NCBI GenBank assembly: GCA_030737835.1
Contig: JAUJYN010000023.1
Coordinates: forward strand, 1,810,710-1,874,709
Direction of reading: 5' to 3'
DNA: 64,000 nucleotides
From: Acorus gramineus
Lineage: Eukaryota > Streptophyta > Magnoliopsida > Acorales > Acoraceae
The translations under genes were made by a program, and so were the position numbers. This document shows positions 32,971 through 45,757 of this stretch, piece by piece (position 1 is the stretch's first letter; each line of letters starts with the position of its first letter). The notes below the pieces were generated by a model, which made no database searches, was not told the DNA's origin, and saw only the letters and a list, made by a program, of their open reading frames with translations.

Positions 32971-35900
32971 TGTCACGCCCCAGGGCGGCCGTCCCCGATA
33001 CGTGGCAAATATATATAATATCAGCAGTCTATACAGGAGATCAATAAAATACTCTAAACAACATAAAAAATGACAACACAAACAATAAAGCAACTGACAT
33101 GATATATACCATGATATATACTAATAGCGGAAGCTAAAACGACTTAGTCTGTAATTCGAGACATATTACAGACCCGATACATAATCAACTGTCCTGTGAG
33201 AGCCAATATACATAATGACATCCAAATACAAGTATGTGCCCAAGCACGGAATACAATACATACAATCAAGAAGGGGGATGCTGATGGCCTCTCACTCGCA
33301 GAACGTGACGCTGCTCCGCTACTGCTGATGTGCCTCGGGGAGCTCCTCCTTCAGATCCGACTCAGATATAACTGGAGAAAAATATATGCGAGGGGTGAGC
33401 CACACGCTCAGTGAATAGCACAACCCATGCATCACAATTCATATTAACCTTAAATAATTTATAGTCCCTAACACGGGAGCAACTACACATTCTAGTGGGT
33501 CGTTTCATCGCCAACCCACCTCCCCCCTCACCCTCACCCTTTCCGGGGGGTGACATGGGCCTCTTGGGGCATACTAGACCGCTCTCCACCCCTGGTCCAC
33601 CCGGTAGCCTCTCCCACACTCCGTAGCCTCCACCTGGTATACTCCCACTATCAGTACTGTCCGACGCATCGGAGGTACCTACGGACGGGAGCCCTCTGTC
33701 AGGCCAGCCAACGCCGGGGAGTCCCTACATCGGATCCAACCAAAAGGAGAAGACAGCCTACTCACACGGATACGATCCTCTTGGATCCGTCGACACCGAT
33801 TTGTAACGCTAATAATGTCATGAATTCTCAAGAATTCCTCCAGGGCGCATAACTCAGATGTGGGGAGACATATATTATAACAACAAGGTTATAATATTCT
33901 CTAAGGCATGCTTATAACTAAATGCTCTCATTTTGATTTAATTAGATTAAACTAGATGGGAAACATACATAGTTCGGGGCATGGTGTCTAGGCATGCATA
34001 GGCCTCTATACGTGATGTATGGGTGCATATCCCTAGCATACAAGTCTAAGGTGGCATGGAATACATCATATTAATCATGCATGCATAGCTTTATATTTAT
34101 TACAAGTTAATACACAATTATGGTGCCCCAGGGGAGGGCAATGCACGCCTACGTGCATCGAACGCCTCCCTACTGGGTTGGATTGTCTCACTCACCGAAA
34201 CCCGGGTCGTCGCGTGACCGTCCGTCAAGATCTGCAAGACAGGGGCATCCAATATGGTGAGTAAACTACACAAATACATAAGAAATTTACTAGAATTACC
34301 CAATACTCGGACAAGCATGCATACGGACCCGCACGCATGCGAGCAGGCACGTACGCACGCGAGTCTGAGTGCCCCAACACCCTCCCGAACCCTTGGGCAG
34401 CCATACGCATGGCCCCCCGCACGCGCACGCACGAATGCACACGCCCGCACGCGCCCCTGCGCCCCGGGCGCACTGCCGCGCCCCTGCCCGCGAGCCCAGA
34501 CGCGCTGCCACGCGCGCGAGCACCGCGCGCCCAACCAGCGCGTACCCGCAGGCACTGCGCGCCCGCGCAGCACCCCGCGCGCAAGTCCGCGCGTCTGCGC
34601 TTACGCGCGCGCTCCCGCCAGCGCACCCGTCTGCGCGCGCCAGCGCCTGCCTGCGCTCGCAGACGCGCGCGCACACGCGCGGATGACTCCGCACGTAGGC
34701 CCGAGCCCCTTCCACCCCCTCCTCAGCCCTCCCACACCCCTTTAACACCCATGCATAACCATTTAAACCCTCTAATCAAACATCTAACCTAGCTAGGGGA
34801 GGAGGAAGACTTACCCGAAGTGTCACGCCCCGGGCGTCCCCGAGACGCGGCAAGTGTATATAAAATATCAGAATCTACACAGGAGGTCAATAATATATCA
34901 TACACAAGCAACCAGAATGACACACAGACAACAAAAGCAGGGCTGACATGATATATACACCAAATGCGGAAGCTAAAGACTGAATCTGTAATCAAAACAC
35001 ACTACAGACTCCATACATAATCACATGTCCTGTGAGAGCCAATATACATACAAAGACATCCAAATACAACACAAACGCGTGCCCAAGCACGGAAAATAAT
35101 ACATACAAGCACAAGGGATGCTGATAGCCTCTGATACTCGCGGGACGTGGCGCTACTCCGCTACTGATGAAGTCCCTCGGGGAGCTCCTCCTCCAGATCC
35201 GACTCAGATGACACTGAAGAAAAATATTATGTGAGGGGTGAGCCACACGCTCAGTGAACGGCACAACCCATACATCACAGACAATATTGACCATAACCAG
35301 ATAATCCTTATAATCCACAATCATATTGCTCCAGCCACATAATGATAGCAAAACTCAAACCCGTGGGTCGCTCAATCGCCAACCCACTACACCCTCACCC
35401 TCACCCTACCATGGGTGACAAAGGATATTGGGACTGGCTACACAAAACCAGCGGGTCGCTTCCGCCAACCCGCCACACCCTCACCCTCACCCCTCAAGGG
35501 GTGACCAAGGATATTGGGACTTACAATCCAGTGGGTCGCCACATCGCCGGCCCACCATACCCTCACCCTCACCCTCAACAGGTGACCTAGGCTCTTGGGA
35601 CTGACTAGGCTGTTGGTCACCCTTGGTCCACCGATAGTCTCTCCTCACTCCGTAGGTCGTTTGGCCACTCCCATGTTCAGCACAGTCCTTCTACCAAATC
35701 AGGAGGCGCCTACTACTGGGAGCCCCTGCACGGGACAACCTGTCTAACGCTGAGGTAGTCTCTACACGGATCCAACGAAGGGAACAGAACAGCCTATCCA
35801 TCGCATATGATCCACTCGGATCCGCAGACAACACATCCTAACACAACTCTAATGTCCTGAATTCCTCAGAACTCCACCAGGGCGCATAACTAAGATGCGG

Positions 35901-38900
35901 GGAACATGCATAACAGTTATAACATAGGGTGGAATATCATTGGGGGAAAGAAACTCGGGAGGGCAGCGTGAGTTCCCGTTATAGGACACCCCGACAACCA
36001 AACAAGGAACACGGTGTACCCTAACCCGGGTCTCACCGCTGTCCTCGCAAGGCCCCTCCGCTATAATATTCACTATAACATGCAATTAAACATTTACTAG
36101 CATTTAATTTAATAAATAAACTAGTAGGACACATGCATCGGTCGGGCTTCCTAGCATGGAAACAGGGGACATGGTGCACGGCTCATACACATATCCTAAG
36201 GGTGCAAGTCCCTAACATGCAAAGTCTAGGGTAACATGCATTCTACAATTAAATCATGCTCGCATGATATACACATTACAACATATCAATATTCATCCAT
36301 GGTTCCCCAGGAGAGGTCGGTATACGCCCAAGTGCGTATAACACCTCTCTACTGGGTTGGATTGTCCCACTCACCGGAATCCGGGTCGTCGCGTGACCGC
36401 TCGCCAAGATCTGCAAGACAGGCATTTATACGGTGAGTAAAATCCACAATTACCCCAAAATACCCAAAAATACATTAAACATACTCTAAAAATACCCCAT
36501 ACTCGGGCAAACGTACATACGGCACGTACGCACGCTAGCCCGAGCACTCCGGCTCACTCCCGCACCACCGGCAACCACCCGCACGGCCACCCGACCCCTC
36601 GGGTGTGCCGCCGCGCCTCAGCCCGCGCGCCCAGGCGCCGCCGGGCCCCTGCCCGCCGCCCTGGACCAGCAGCCGAGCCACCCGGTGCACCGCGCCCACT
36701 GCGCCTCGCCGCAGCAGCCCGCGCGCACCCCCGCGCTCCCCGCGCACACCATGCGAGCACGCCGCACGCCCCGCGCGCACCGCCAGCTCCGCCCCGCGCG
36801 CACTCCGCGCGCACCACCAGCTCCCACACCGCGCGCACGCCTGCCTCTGCCCAGCGCCCCGCGCGCACGCCCCACAGCGGTGCCCAGCGCCCAGCGCCCA
36901 GCGCCCTCGGCCAGCACCCGGTACCCGCGACCCAGCGCCCAGCGCTCTGCGCCCAGCACCCGGGACCCTCACCCAGCGCCCACGCGCACGCCCGCGCAAC
37001 ACGCTCCCAGCGCGCCTGCCAGCCTGCCCACGCTGCTGCCCGCGTTGCCTGCCTGCGCGCGTCGCCGAGTGGCCCGAGTACCGCTCGCCTACACGCCCGG
37101 GGCACTGCCCGCCTGATGCCCGAGCGCCCCTGCCCTGCTCGCCTGCGCGCCCAGCCTGCCCGCCCGGCCTGCCAGCGCGCACAGCCCAGCTAGCCTACCC
37201 GCACGCATCTCCCTGCACCCCCCGAGCGCACGCCCGCGAGCGGACCCGCGCGCACGTGCTCGCGCGCCCGGCAAACTGGTGCACTTGCTCCCAGCCTACC
37301 CGAGCTAGCCCTGCCAGCCTGCCCAGCGCGCACGCCCAGCCCTGCTGGCCCCCAGCGCCAGCCGAGCGCCCGCACGCCCAGCCCTGCTGGCCCCCCAGCA
37401 CCGCCCGAGCGCACGCACGCGTGCACGCCCGCGCGCACGCGCGCGCGCTTGCGCCAGCCACTGCGCCTGCACCACCCTGCGCTGCTGCCTTGCCCGAGAC
37501 AGCAGCCTGCCAGCCCGAGCTCCTCTTCCACCCACCTCCGACCACCACCACATCCTCCGACCACCTCCCACAGCCCGCCGACCGCCACCCAACCCCATTT
37601 CCACCCTCCTAGCATACATCCAAGCAAGAAAGAGAGGAAAAAGATTTTACCAAGGGGAGGAAAGGAAATCTGGTTGCTCTCCGCGCACCGAAACCTCTCC
37701 CAAAAGGTTTCCAACGCCCGGATCTACCTCCACCACCGAAATGGCTCAAAACGGAGGAGAAGAGAGGGTGGACGGAGGGGAAAATCTCGCCGGAAATGGG
37801 ATTTGAAACCACCGGGGTGTAGATCGGGACCCGATCTACACTTCCTAGGTTTTGGGTTTTAAGCTTTGAGGGGTCTAGGGGGCTCAAAAGCAAGAAAAAT
37901 GGAGAAGGGGAGAGAGAGAGCTCAAGGAAGGAGATGATGAATAGTGCCAAGCTATTTTTAGATTTCACTTTATATAGCAAGCGACTTAAAAACCCAGATA
38001 CGCCCCGGAACTGTGAAATTTCAGAAACGTTACCGGAATTCGATGAAATTTTCGTGAGAGGCTTAAAATGGCACCAGGACACCAAATATGCAGTTAGATT
38101 TCCAATCGGAGTCCTCTAACTCAGGACGATAGCTAACAGTCCAAAAATTAGCGGTACCGATCGAAAACCGAAAAAAAATGAAAAACTGCCAGAACGCTCC
38201 AACGGTTACCAGCAGGTTAAAAGTGACACATATATAACACGAAGAGAGGAAAAACAAGGGAGGAAGCTCGGGTGCCCTTCGCGCACCAAATCGCCACCAC
38301 CAAGACCACCACCACCACCACCACCCTCAGCCCTAACAATGGCTGAAATAGGGGGGGGGGGGGGGGAGGGGAACCATGAGTGGGAGGTAAACAAAGGGGA
38401 AAACAAATCAAAGGCCATCGAGAGGTAGATCACAACCTTACCTCTCTTTTTCCCTTCTAGGGTTTTTCTTTTCTTCTTCTTCTACTAGCTCCAATGGGGG
38501 AAAAACACAAGAGGGAGAGATGGGTTATGTGTGTGTGAGAGAGAGAAGAAGATGAAGAGAAGAGGAGATGAAGTGGACGCCCACTAATAGGGCACACACA
38601 CTCACACACTTGGAACAATGTTTGTTGGTGGCTTGACTTTGAGTCAACCTAACCACACAAAAAAACAAAACCAATTGACCAAGTCAATGGTCAAACTTGA
38701 CTTGGTCAAAGTCTTTTGAGCGTTACCGGAATTCGATGAAATTTTTGTGAGTGGTTTGAAATGGCACCAGGACACATAATGTGCAGTTAGATTTTCAATC
38801 GGAGTTCTCAAGCTCATGATGATAGCTAAAAGTCCCAAATTTTAACAGTTCTGATCGAAAAAAGAAAAAGTTGAAAAACTGCCAGAAATGTTTCAAAGGT

Positions 38901-38933
38901 GACCAAAAGGCTAAAAGTGACACATATATAACA
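32971..38933 (-). mobile_element. Outer solo LTR (minus), split by an inner solo LTR
   Basis: TGTCACGCC at 32971 to ATATATAACA at 38933, flanked by TAATA (32966-32970 and 38934-38938). Without the insert it is about 2539 bp. Candidate exon 3 is 33319-33371 (VISESDLKEELPEAHQQ-stop) and exon 2 is 34196-34231 (DLDGRSRDDPGF). The inner LTR landed next to the candidate splice donor at CGAAG (34816-34820). A long G/C homopolymer lies at about 38350-38367. Confidence 0.9.
34821..38239 (-). mobile_element. Inner solo LTR (minus), TSD CGAAG
   Basis: 3419 bp flanked by CGAAG (34816-34820 and 38240-38244). It is closest in layout to solo LTR C: three tandem GGTGAGGGTGAGGGT blocks, the 115-bp module (35942-36060), a 1-kb CpG-rich tract (36500-37470) and the leader palindrome (37817-37841). 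Candidate exon 3 is 35161-35213 (VSSESDLEEELPEGLHQ-stop) and exon 2 is 36375-36410 (DLGERSRDDPDS). Exon 1 ends near 37655 with FRCAESNQISFPPL in the same phase. Confidence 0.9.
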
Positions 38934-38938
38934 TAATA

Positions 38939-39779
38939 TCACACAAATATGATTGGCATATGAAATTCAACGTTATAGAACAAAAGCTCATATGAAATAA
39001 ATCAATTGGCCTACTCACCTCGAATGGACTCTAGGCCCGGAGAATGAAGCCCGCAACAAAATTTACAACCTAGATGAACCAAATAAATTATTAATAAAAA
39101 CCTATAATTCAAGCCTAGACCTAATTTCCCTAATCATAATCGATAGGTATAAATCTTTATACCCAATCAGCTAAACTTATCTCATATAAATCACACAAAA
39201 GAAAATATAATAGAACCTAAGAAGAGGATAAAAACCTACCAAACATATAACAAGTCACTAAAAGATAAAACCAGAAGAGGCAAAAATTCAGAAAATTTAA
39301 AATAATAATAAAATAACAAAAAATGATAAATTAATATGAAAACACACATTTTTTCTATAAAAATAAACTATTAATTAGTAAAAATTGAAAATAAATAAAG
39401 CTTATTATTTATATATATAAATCATAAACCTAGTATTACTAAAAACTTATATTTTAGAAATCTAAACATAGATCTAATCTTTAAAATAAATAATAAATCA
39501 AAACCCTAAGTTTATGAAGACTCAAAAATCGAAATACCTAACATAGATCTAACAATAATAAATAATAGATCAAAACCCTACTTTTTATAAAACATTAAAA
39601 TCCAATAACATGAACATACATCTATCAAAACTCTAATTATATCGAAAACTCAAAATCCCATAAAAGAATATTTTTAATCCTTAAAATAAATCAAAAACCT
39701 AATTTTATTAAAAACCCAAAAATCAAAATACTTAAACATGGATCTAATATGATATGAAAAATAAAAAAAAGCTAAGAAT
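38939..39779 (-). repeat. AT-rich region H, part 2
   Basis: Continues 32970 after the nested LTRs. It includes GGCCTACTCACCTCGAATGG (39008-39027), the diverged counterpart of the ACTCACC...GATCT landmark of the other LTRs. The rest is very AT-rich with repeated AAAACCCTA and CATAGATCTAA phrases and no gene. The copia element begins at 39780. Confidence 0.4.
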
Positions 39780-40098
39780 TGTTGTAAACTAAGTAAAATA
39801 TAACTACATAAACAAAATACACAAGCAAATAGAGAAGTAGAGAGAGGTATTTATTCTTCTTTTGTTGGTTGATGGAATACAAGAGAAAACCCCTCTATTT
39901 ATAGGGTGCATAGAGGAATCTCAAAGGTGGGGAGTTACAAGTCTATAGAGGTGAGGGGGAGATAGTGGGGCAATAATGGGAGTGTTATGGAATAGAAGAG
40001 TGGGGGAGGTTATGGAGATGAATGAGGGGGTTATAGAGTTGAAGAGTGGGGGAGGTTATGGGTTAGAGAAGTGGTGGTTATCCACCATATTCATAACA
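39780..40098 (-). repeat. Copia element F 3' LTR
   Basis: 319 bp, TGTTATGAATATGG...TTTACAACA on the minus strand, with terminal TGTT/AACA. A CTATAAATAG TATA box lies at 39895-39904, about 200 bp into the LTR. The adjacent CCAAGGGGGAG on the minus strand (40099-40109) is the PPT. Confidence 0.85.
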
Positions 40099-40349
40099 CT
40101 CCCCCTTGGATGACCACCACGCTAAGAAAATTGCCTCATTAAAACCTTGCTTGGAAAACCCAATGGGAAAAAACCAAAGCGAAGGAAAAAGAGTACAATG
40201 TAACTTAATCGTATAATAGTGTATGCGTTTGACACTGCCTCATTAAAACCTTGCCAGGAAAACCCAATGGGACAAAACCTAGGCGAAGGAAAAAGAGTAC
40301 AGTTCGCAAAATGTCATAAAAAATTACTCCCCCTCATAAGTACAAGATT
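40099..40349 (-). other. Copia element F 3' untranslated region with a PPT and a duplicated motif
   Basis: The PPT is at 40099-40109. Two copies of a roughly 65-bp unit (CTCATTAAAACCTTGC..GGAAAACCCAATGGG...GCGAAGGAAAAAGAGTAC on the plus strand) lie at about 40136-40198 and 40230-40302. Confidence 0.75.
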
Positions 40350-40527
40350 TCAAGAATTTTGGTCGCAAACTCGTCGCATCCCGATTTCATTCACCAGCTT
40401 CTTGAATGTTGATGTCGACAAAGCTTTAGTAAACAAATCTGCAAGATTGTCCTTTGACTGAATGTGTTGAACATCAATTTCATGTCTCTGCTGGAGCTCA
40501 TGAGTGTAAAAGAATTTTGGAGAAATA
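40350..40527 (-). pseudogene. Copia element F RNase H, C-terminal end
   Basis: Reads SPKFFYTHELQQRHEIDVQH, then QSKDNLADLFTKALSTSTF, KLVNEIGMRRVCD and a stop at 40350. This is the standard C-terminus of plant copia polyproteins, including the ADLFTK motif. It is cut from the rest of RNase H by element D at AAATA (40523-40527). Confidence 0.9.
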
Positions 40528-42758
40528 TGTCACGCCCCAGGGCGGTTGTCCCTGAGACGTGGCAAGTATATATATATCAGCGATCTATACAGGAGACCAA
40601 TAACATACTCTAAACAACATAAAAAATGACATCACAGACAATAAGGTAGCTGACATAATATATACAAATAGCGGAAGCTCAAACAACTGAGTCTGTAATT
40701 CAAAGACACATTACAAACCCGATACATAATCAACTGTCCTGTGAGAGCCAATATATATACAATGACATCCAAATACAAGTATGTGCCCAAGCATGGATAA
40801 CAATACATACAATAAAAAGGGGATGCTGATGGTCTCTCACTCGCAGAACGTGACGCTGCTCCGCTACTGCTGATGTGCCTCAGGGAGCTCCTCCTTCAGA
40901 TCCGACTCAGAAATAACTGGAAGAAAGAAATGCGAGGGGTGAGCCACACGCTCAGTGAATAGCACAACCCATGCATCACAATTCATATCAACCTTATATA
41001 ATTTTATAGTCCCTAACACGGGAGCAACAACACATTCTAGTGGGTCGTTTCATCGCCAACCCACCTCCCCCCCTCACCCTCACCCTTTACTGGGGGTGAC
41101 ATGGGCCTCTTGGGGCATACTAGATCTCCACCCCTGGTCCACCCGGTAGCCTCTCCCACCCTCGTAGCCTCCACCTAGTCCACTCCCACTATCAGTACTG
41201 TCCGACACATCGGAGGTACCTACGGACGGGAGCCCTCTGTCAGGTCAGCCAACGCCGGGGAGTTCCTACATCAGATCCAACCAAAAGGAGAAGACAGCCT
41301 ACTCACACGGATACGATCCTCTTGGATCCGTCGACACCGATTGTAACTCTACTAATGTCATGAATTCTCAAGAATTCCTCCAGGGTGCATAACTAAGATG
41401 CGGGGAGACATATATTATAACAACAAGGTTATAATATTCTCTAAGGCATGCTTATAACTATATGCTCTCATTTTGATTTAATTAGATTAAACTAGATGGG
41501 AACATACATAGTTCGGGGCATAGTGTCTAGGCATGCATAGGCCGCTATACATGATATAAGGGTGCATATCCCTAGCATACAAAGTCTAAGGTGGCATGGA
41601 TACAACATATTAATCATGCATGCATAGTTTTACATGTTAATACACAATTATGGTGCCCCAGGGGAGGGCAATGCACGCCTACGTGCATCGAACGCCTCCC
41701 TACTGGGTTGGATTGTCCCACTCACCGAAACCCGGGTCATCGCATGACCGTCCGTCAAGATCTGCAAGACATGGGCATTCAATAGGGTGAGTAAACTACA
41801 CAAAATACATAAGAAATTTACTAGAAATACCCAATACTCGGACAAGCATGCATACGGGCCCGCACGCACGCGAGCACGCGCATACACACGGGAGTCCGAG
41901 TGCCCCGACACCCTCCCGAACCCACGGGCAGCCATACGCACGGCCACCCGCACGAATGCGCACGCACGCACGCACCCTTGCACCCCAGGCGCACTGCCGC
42001 GCCCCTACCCGCGCGCCAAGACACGCTGTTGCGCGCGCGCGCACGCTCGCGCGCACCGTGCGTCCAGCCCTGCGCGTACCCGCGCGTACTGCGCCCCTGC
42101 GCAGCACTCCGCGCGCACGCCCGCCCGACTGCACGTACGCGCGCGCACCCGCCTGCACGCCCGTCTGCGCGCGCCAATGCCCGACTGCGCGCGCTGACGT
42201 GCGTTTTTCCCTTCAATGGCTTTCTATTTCTTCTTCTTCTTCTAGCTCCAATGGGGGAAACAAAGAGAGGGGAGTGAGTGATTTTTTGTGTGTGAGTGAG
42301 AGAGGGAGAGAAGAGAAGGGAAGGGAAGAAGAAGAAGTGGGCGCCCACTTTAGGGCACACACACACACACACACTTTTGGTGTTTGACTTTAGGTCAACC
42401 CAACCACACAAACAAACAAAAGAGTTTGACCAAGTCAATGGTCAAACTTGACTTGGTCAAAGTCCTCTTTGACTTGGTCAAGTCTCCCTTTGACATTCCC
42501 GCTTGGTCAAAACCCGGATACGATTCAGAACTGCCAAATTCTGAACGTTACCGGAATTCGATGAAATTTTCATGGGAGTTTTGAAATGGCATCAGGACAC
42601 ATAATGTGCAGTTAGATTTTCAATCGGAGTTCTCAAGCTCATGATGATAGCTAAAAGTCCAAAATTTTAGCGGTTCCGATTGAAAAAAGAAAAAGTTGAA
42701 AAACTGCTAGAAATGTCCCAAAGGTGTCCAGAAGGCTAAAAGTGACACATATATAACA
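40528..42758 (-). repeat. Element D 3' LTR
   Basis: 2231 bp. Candidate exon 3 is 40864-40916 (VISESDLKEELPEAHQQ-stop) and exon 2 is 41726-41761 (DLDGRSCDDPGF). The CpG tract is at 41850-42200. The usual exon 1 end and donor are missing: the CpG tract runs straight into the CCATTGAAGGG leader near 42205. An (AC)n microsatellite lies at 42357-42373. Confidence 0.88.
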
Positions 42759-42825
42759 TTCTTCCCCCCTTAGGAAATTTTGTCCTCAAAATAAATACAA
42801 AAACATCTAGGAAGGGAAAAGATGC

Positions 42826-43776
42826 GGATATGCACCACGCATGGCGTCCTCGCGCTCCCACCAACGGAAGATGCCTCTCCCAACTGCCCCCAAAGTCGAG
42901 AACGCAAGCCCGCAGCATGTCCTCCAGGGTCTGAATCGTCCTCTCTGACTGGCCGTCCATCTGCGGATGAAACGCTGTACTGAAGTGGAGGTTCGTACCA
43001 AGGGCATGCTGAAGGCTACGCCAGAACCTCGAAGTAAATCTTGCGTCTCTATCAGAAATGATGCTGACGGGAGTGCCATGGAGACGAACAATCTTGGAGA
43101 CAAACAACTGCGCCAGGGTGTCCAGAGAATCGGTGAGTCGGATGGGGAGGAAATGAGCGGACTTAGTCAGTCGGTCGACGATTACCCAGATGGCATCGCG
43201 ACCCGAACGTGACCTCGGCAAACCCGAAATGAAGTCCATGGTGATCTGCTCCCACTTCCACTGAGGAATCTCAATGGACTGCAGCTTCCCCGTAGGACGC
43301 TGATGCTCCGACTTCACCTGCTGGCATACCAAGCAACGGGCAACGAAACGGCCAATATCCGCCTTCATCCCGCACCACCAGTAGCCACGACGAAGGCCCC
43401 TGTACATCTTCGTGCCACCAGGATGCACTGTGTACCTCGAACGATGGGCCTCGTCCAAGATCTTCTGCTTCAGCTCTGCATCGTCAGGAATGCATACTCG
43501 ACCTCTGAACCGCAGGATTCCGTCCTCGCGAATCTGGTAGTCCGGACGCTCGCCCCGGGTGACGCCTTCAGAGAGGACTAGAAAGTGAGGATCCTGCCCC
43601 TGAGCCGTGCGGATCTCGTCGAGAAGAAAATGCTGAACCACTAGCCTGGCCAAAAAGCCAACCGCAGGAGTCTCTCGAACGCTGATCCAGCAAGTGGCCT
43701 CCTCCAGAAGCCTCCAACGACGTACAGCCAAGTGGGCGGCCATGCCCAAGGGCTGCCTGCTGAGAGCATCGGCCAC
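42826..43776 (-). pseudogene. Element D integrase with C-terminal deletion
   Basis: From [17 protein letters not shown] it continues through the HHCC domain ([11 protein letters not shown]...CLVCQQVK) to the core with [15 protein letters not shown] and DGQSERTIQ. After SWERHLPLV it jumps at about 42858 to the last codons of the tail. About 610 bp present in A (6578-7190) are deleted, removing the integrase C-terminal domain and most of the chromodomain. A short CTCCCAC/CTCCAC similarity at the junction suggests microhomology-mediated deletion. The catalytic triad is intact but the enzyme is truncated. Confidence 0.85.
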
Positions 43777-43815
43777 GACATTCGCCTTACCCGGATGGTA
43801 AGCGATGTCACAATC

Positions 43816-44964
43816 TTAGTCCTTCAGGAACTCGACCCAACGTCTCTGACGCATGTTGAGCTCCGGCTGGGACTGCAAATAAGTCAAGCTCTTGTGATCA
43901 GTGAAGAGCTCGAACTCCTCGCCATAGAGGTAGTGCCTCCACATCTTCAGCGCAAAGATGATCGCTGCTAACTCTAAGTCGTGGGTGGGGTAATTCTGCT
44001 CATGGGGCTTCAACTGACGCGACGCGTAAGCCACAACCTTACCGTACTGCATCAGGACGCAACCCACACCCAACCGCGATGCATCGGAGTAGACTGCGAA
44101 TCCACCACTCCCAGACGGAATGGTAAGAACTGGCGCTGAGGTGAGCCTTCGCTTCAACTCCAGGAAGCTCTCCTCGCAAGCTGGGGACCACTCGAACCGG
44201 ACATCCTTTCGAGTGAGGCAGGTCAGAGGAACAGCTATCTTCGAGAAACCCTCGACAAACCTCCGATAATAACCCGCTAAACCCAGGAAGCTCCGAATCT
44301 CTGTGGGGTTCGACGGTCGACGCCAATTCGACACGGGGAGCGTCTTGTCCGGGTCCACAGATATGCCCTCGTCGGAAATCACGTGGCCTAGAAAGGCCAT
44401 ACGCTCCAACCAAAACTCGCACTTACTGAACTTGGCGAACAACTGATGTCGGGCCAAAGTCTCCAAGACAGTGTGGAGATGGTGAGCGTGCTCCTCAAGA
44501 CTCCTCGAGTACACCAGAATATCATCGATGAAGACTACTACGAAGGAGTCGAGGAAGGGCCGAAACACCCGGTTCATCAGATCCATGAAGGCTGTCGGTG
44601 CATTCGTCAACCCAAACGGCAGTACTCGGAACTCGTAGTGCCCATATCGGGTACGAAAGGCCATCTTCGGAATATCTGACTCCTGGATCTTCAGCTGATA
44701 GTAGCCCGAATGGAGATCGATCTTAGAAAAGACACGCGCTCCCTGGAGTTGGTCAAACAGATCGTCAATCCGTGGCAAGGGGTACTTGTTCTTCACGGTC
44801 CGCTTGTTCAGCTGCCTGTAATCAATACAAAGCCACAGCGAACCGTCCTTCTTCCGCACGAACAAAACAGGGGCTCCCCACGGAGAAACACTCAGACGTG
44901 CGAAGCCCTTCTCAAGCAACTCCTCTAACTGCTCCTTGAGCACCTTCAGCTCTGCTGGGGCCAT
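43816..44964 (-). pseudogene. Element D reverse transcriptase and RNase H
   Basis: 382 residues open without interruption. The first part is [45 protein letters not shown] and FIDDILVYS (about residues 145-153). The thumb follows ([20 protein letters not shown]), then RNase H with VYSDAS, HDLELAA and FTDHKS, all three acidic positions being present. A stop follows WVEFLKD where E continues [11 protein letters not shown]. It is the best preserved polymerase segment of D. The sequence upstream of it (44965-45066) should join protease but carries a stop. Confidence 0.88.
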
Positions 44965-45066
44965 CCGGTACGGAGCTCTCGAAATCGGCTCGGTCCCTGG
45001 AATTAGATTAATCTCAAACTTGATCGCGCGATCCGGTGGTAATCCCGAAAGATCATCGAGAAAAAC

Positions 45067-45684
45067 CTATGGATATTCTGCCACGATCGGAGTCTGACTG
45101 ATATCTGCCCGCAGTGGTGCGTCCTCCTCAGCAATATACGCCAGAAAGCCCTCACATCCTCCCTGAAGGAGTCTCCACGCCTGGATAGATGACACGAACC
45201 CCAAAGGGGCTATGTCATGATCGCCCACGAACTGGAAAGACCTCCGACCCGGAAGGTGGAAAGACACCGACTTTGCAAAACAGTCGATGCTGGCGTGACT
45301 AGCTGAGAGCCAATCCATTCCCAAGATGGCATCGAAGTCCGTCATGGCGAGCTCTACCAACTCCACTGGAAACTCATGCTCCGCAATCACCACGGTACAC
45401 CCTCGGTAAACAGAACAGAGGAGAATACGGTCTCCGACGGGCAATGATATCTCCAGCATAACATCAAGAGGGGCGGACGCCACGCCCATCCGTCTCGCAA
45501 AAACGGGAGACACGAACGAGTGCGTGGCTCCGGAATCAAATAACACATATGCAGGGAGCTGGGAGATCAAAACAATACCTCGGACCATGCTACCCGAAGC
45601 CTGCGCCTCCTCGGCTGAAAGTGCTGCAACTCGGCCCTGAACAAACTGCGGCTGAGGAGCAGGGGCACGCCTCGCAGGCTGCAC
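45067..45684 (-). pseudogene. Element D aspartic protease
   Basis: 205 residues. After a Q/A-rich gag tail it shows AYVLFDSGATHSFVSPVFAR (active site), [34 protein letters not shown] and the linker DISQTPIVAEYP, then stops before PEVFPDD. It keeps the GDRI segment that A has lost. The poly-Q gag/protease spacer upstream holds stops (for example CAG to TAG near 45760). Confidence 0.85.
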
Positions 45685-45757
45685 TGGCTGCCTCCTCTGG
45701 TCAGCTCGGCCACCCTGTGGCTGCTACTGCTGACGCTGTGGCTGCGGCTGCTGGTAC

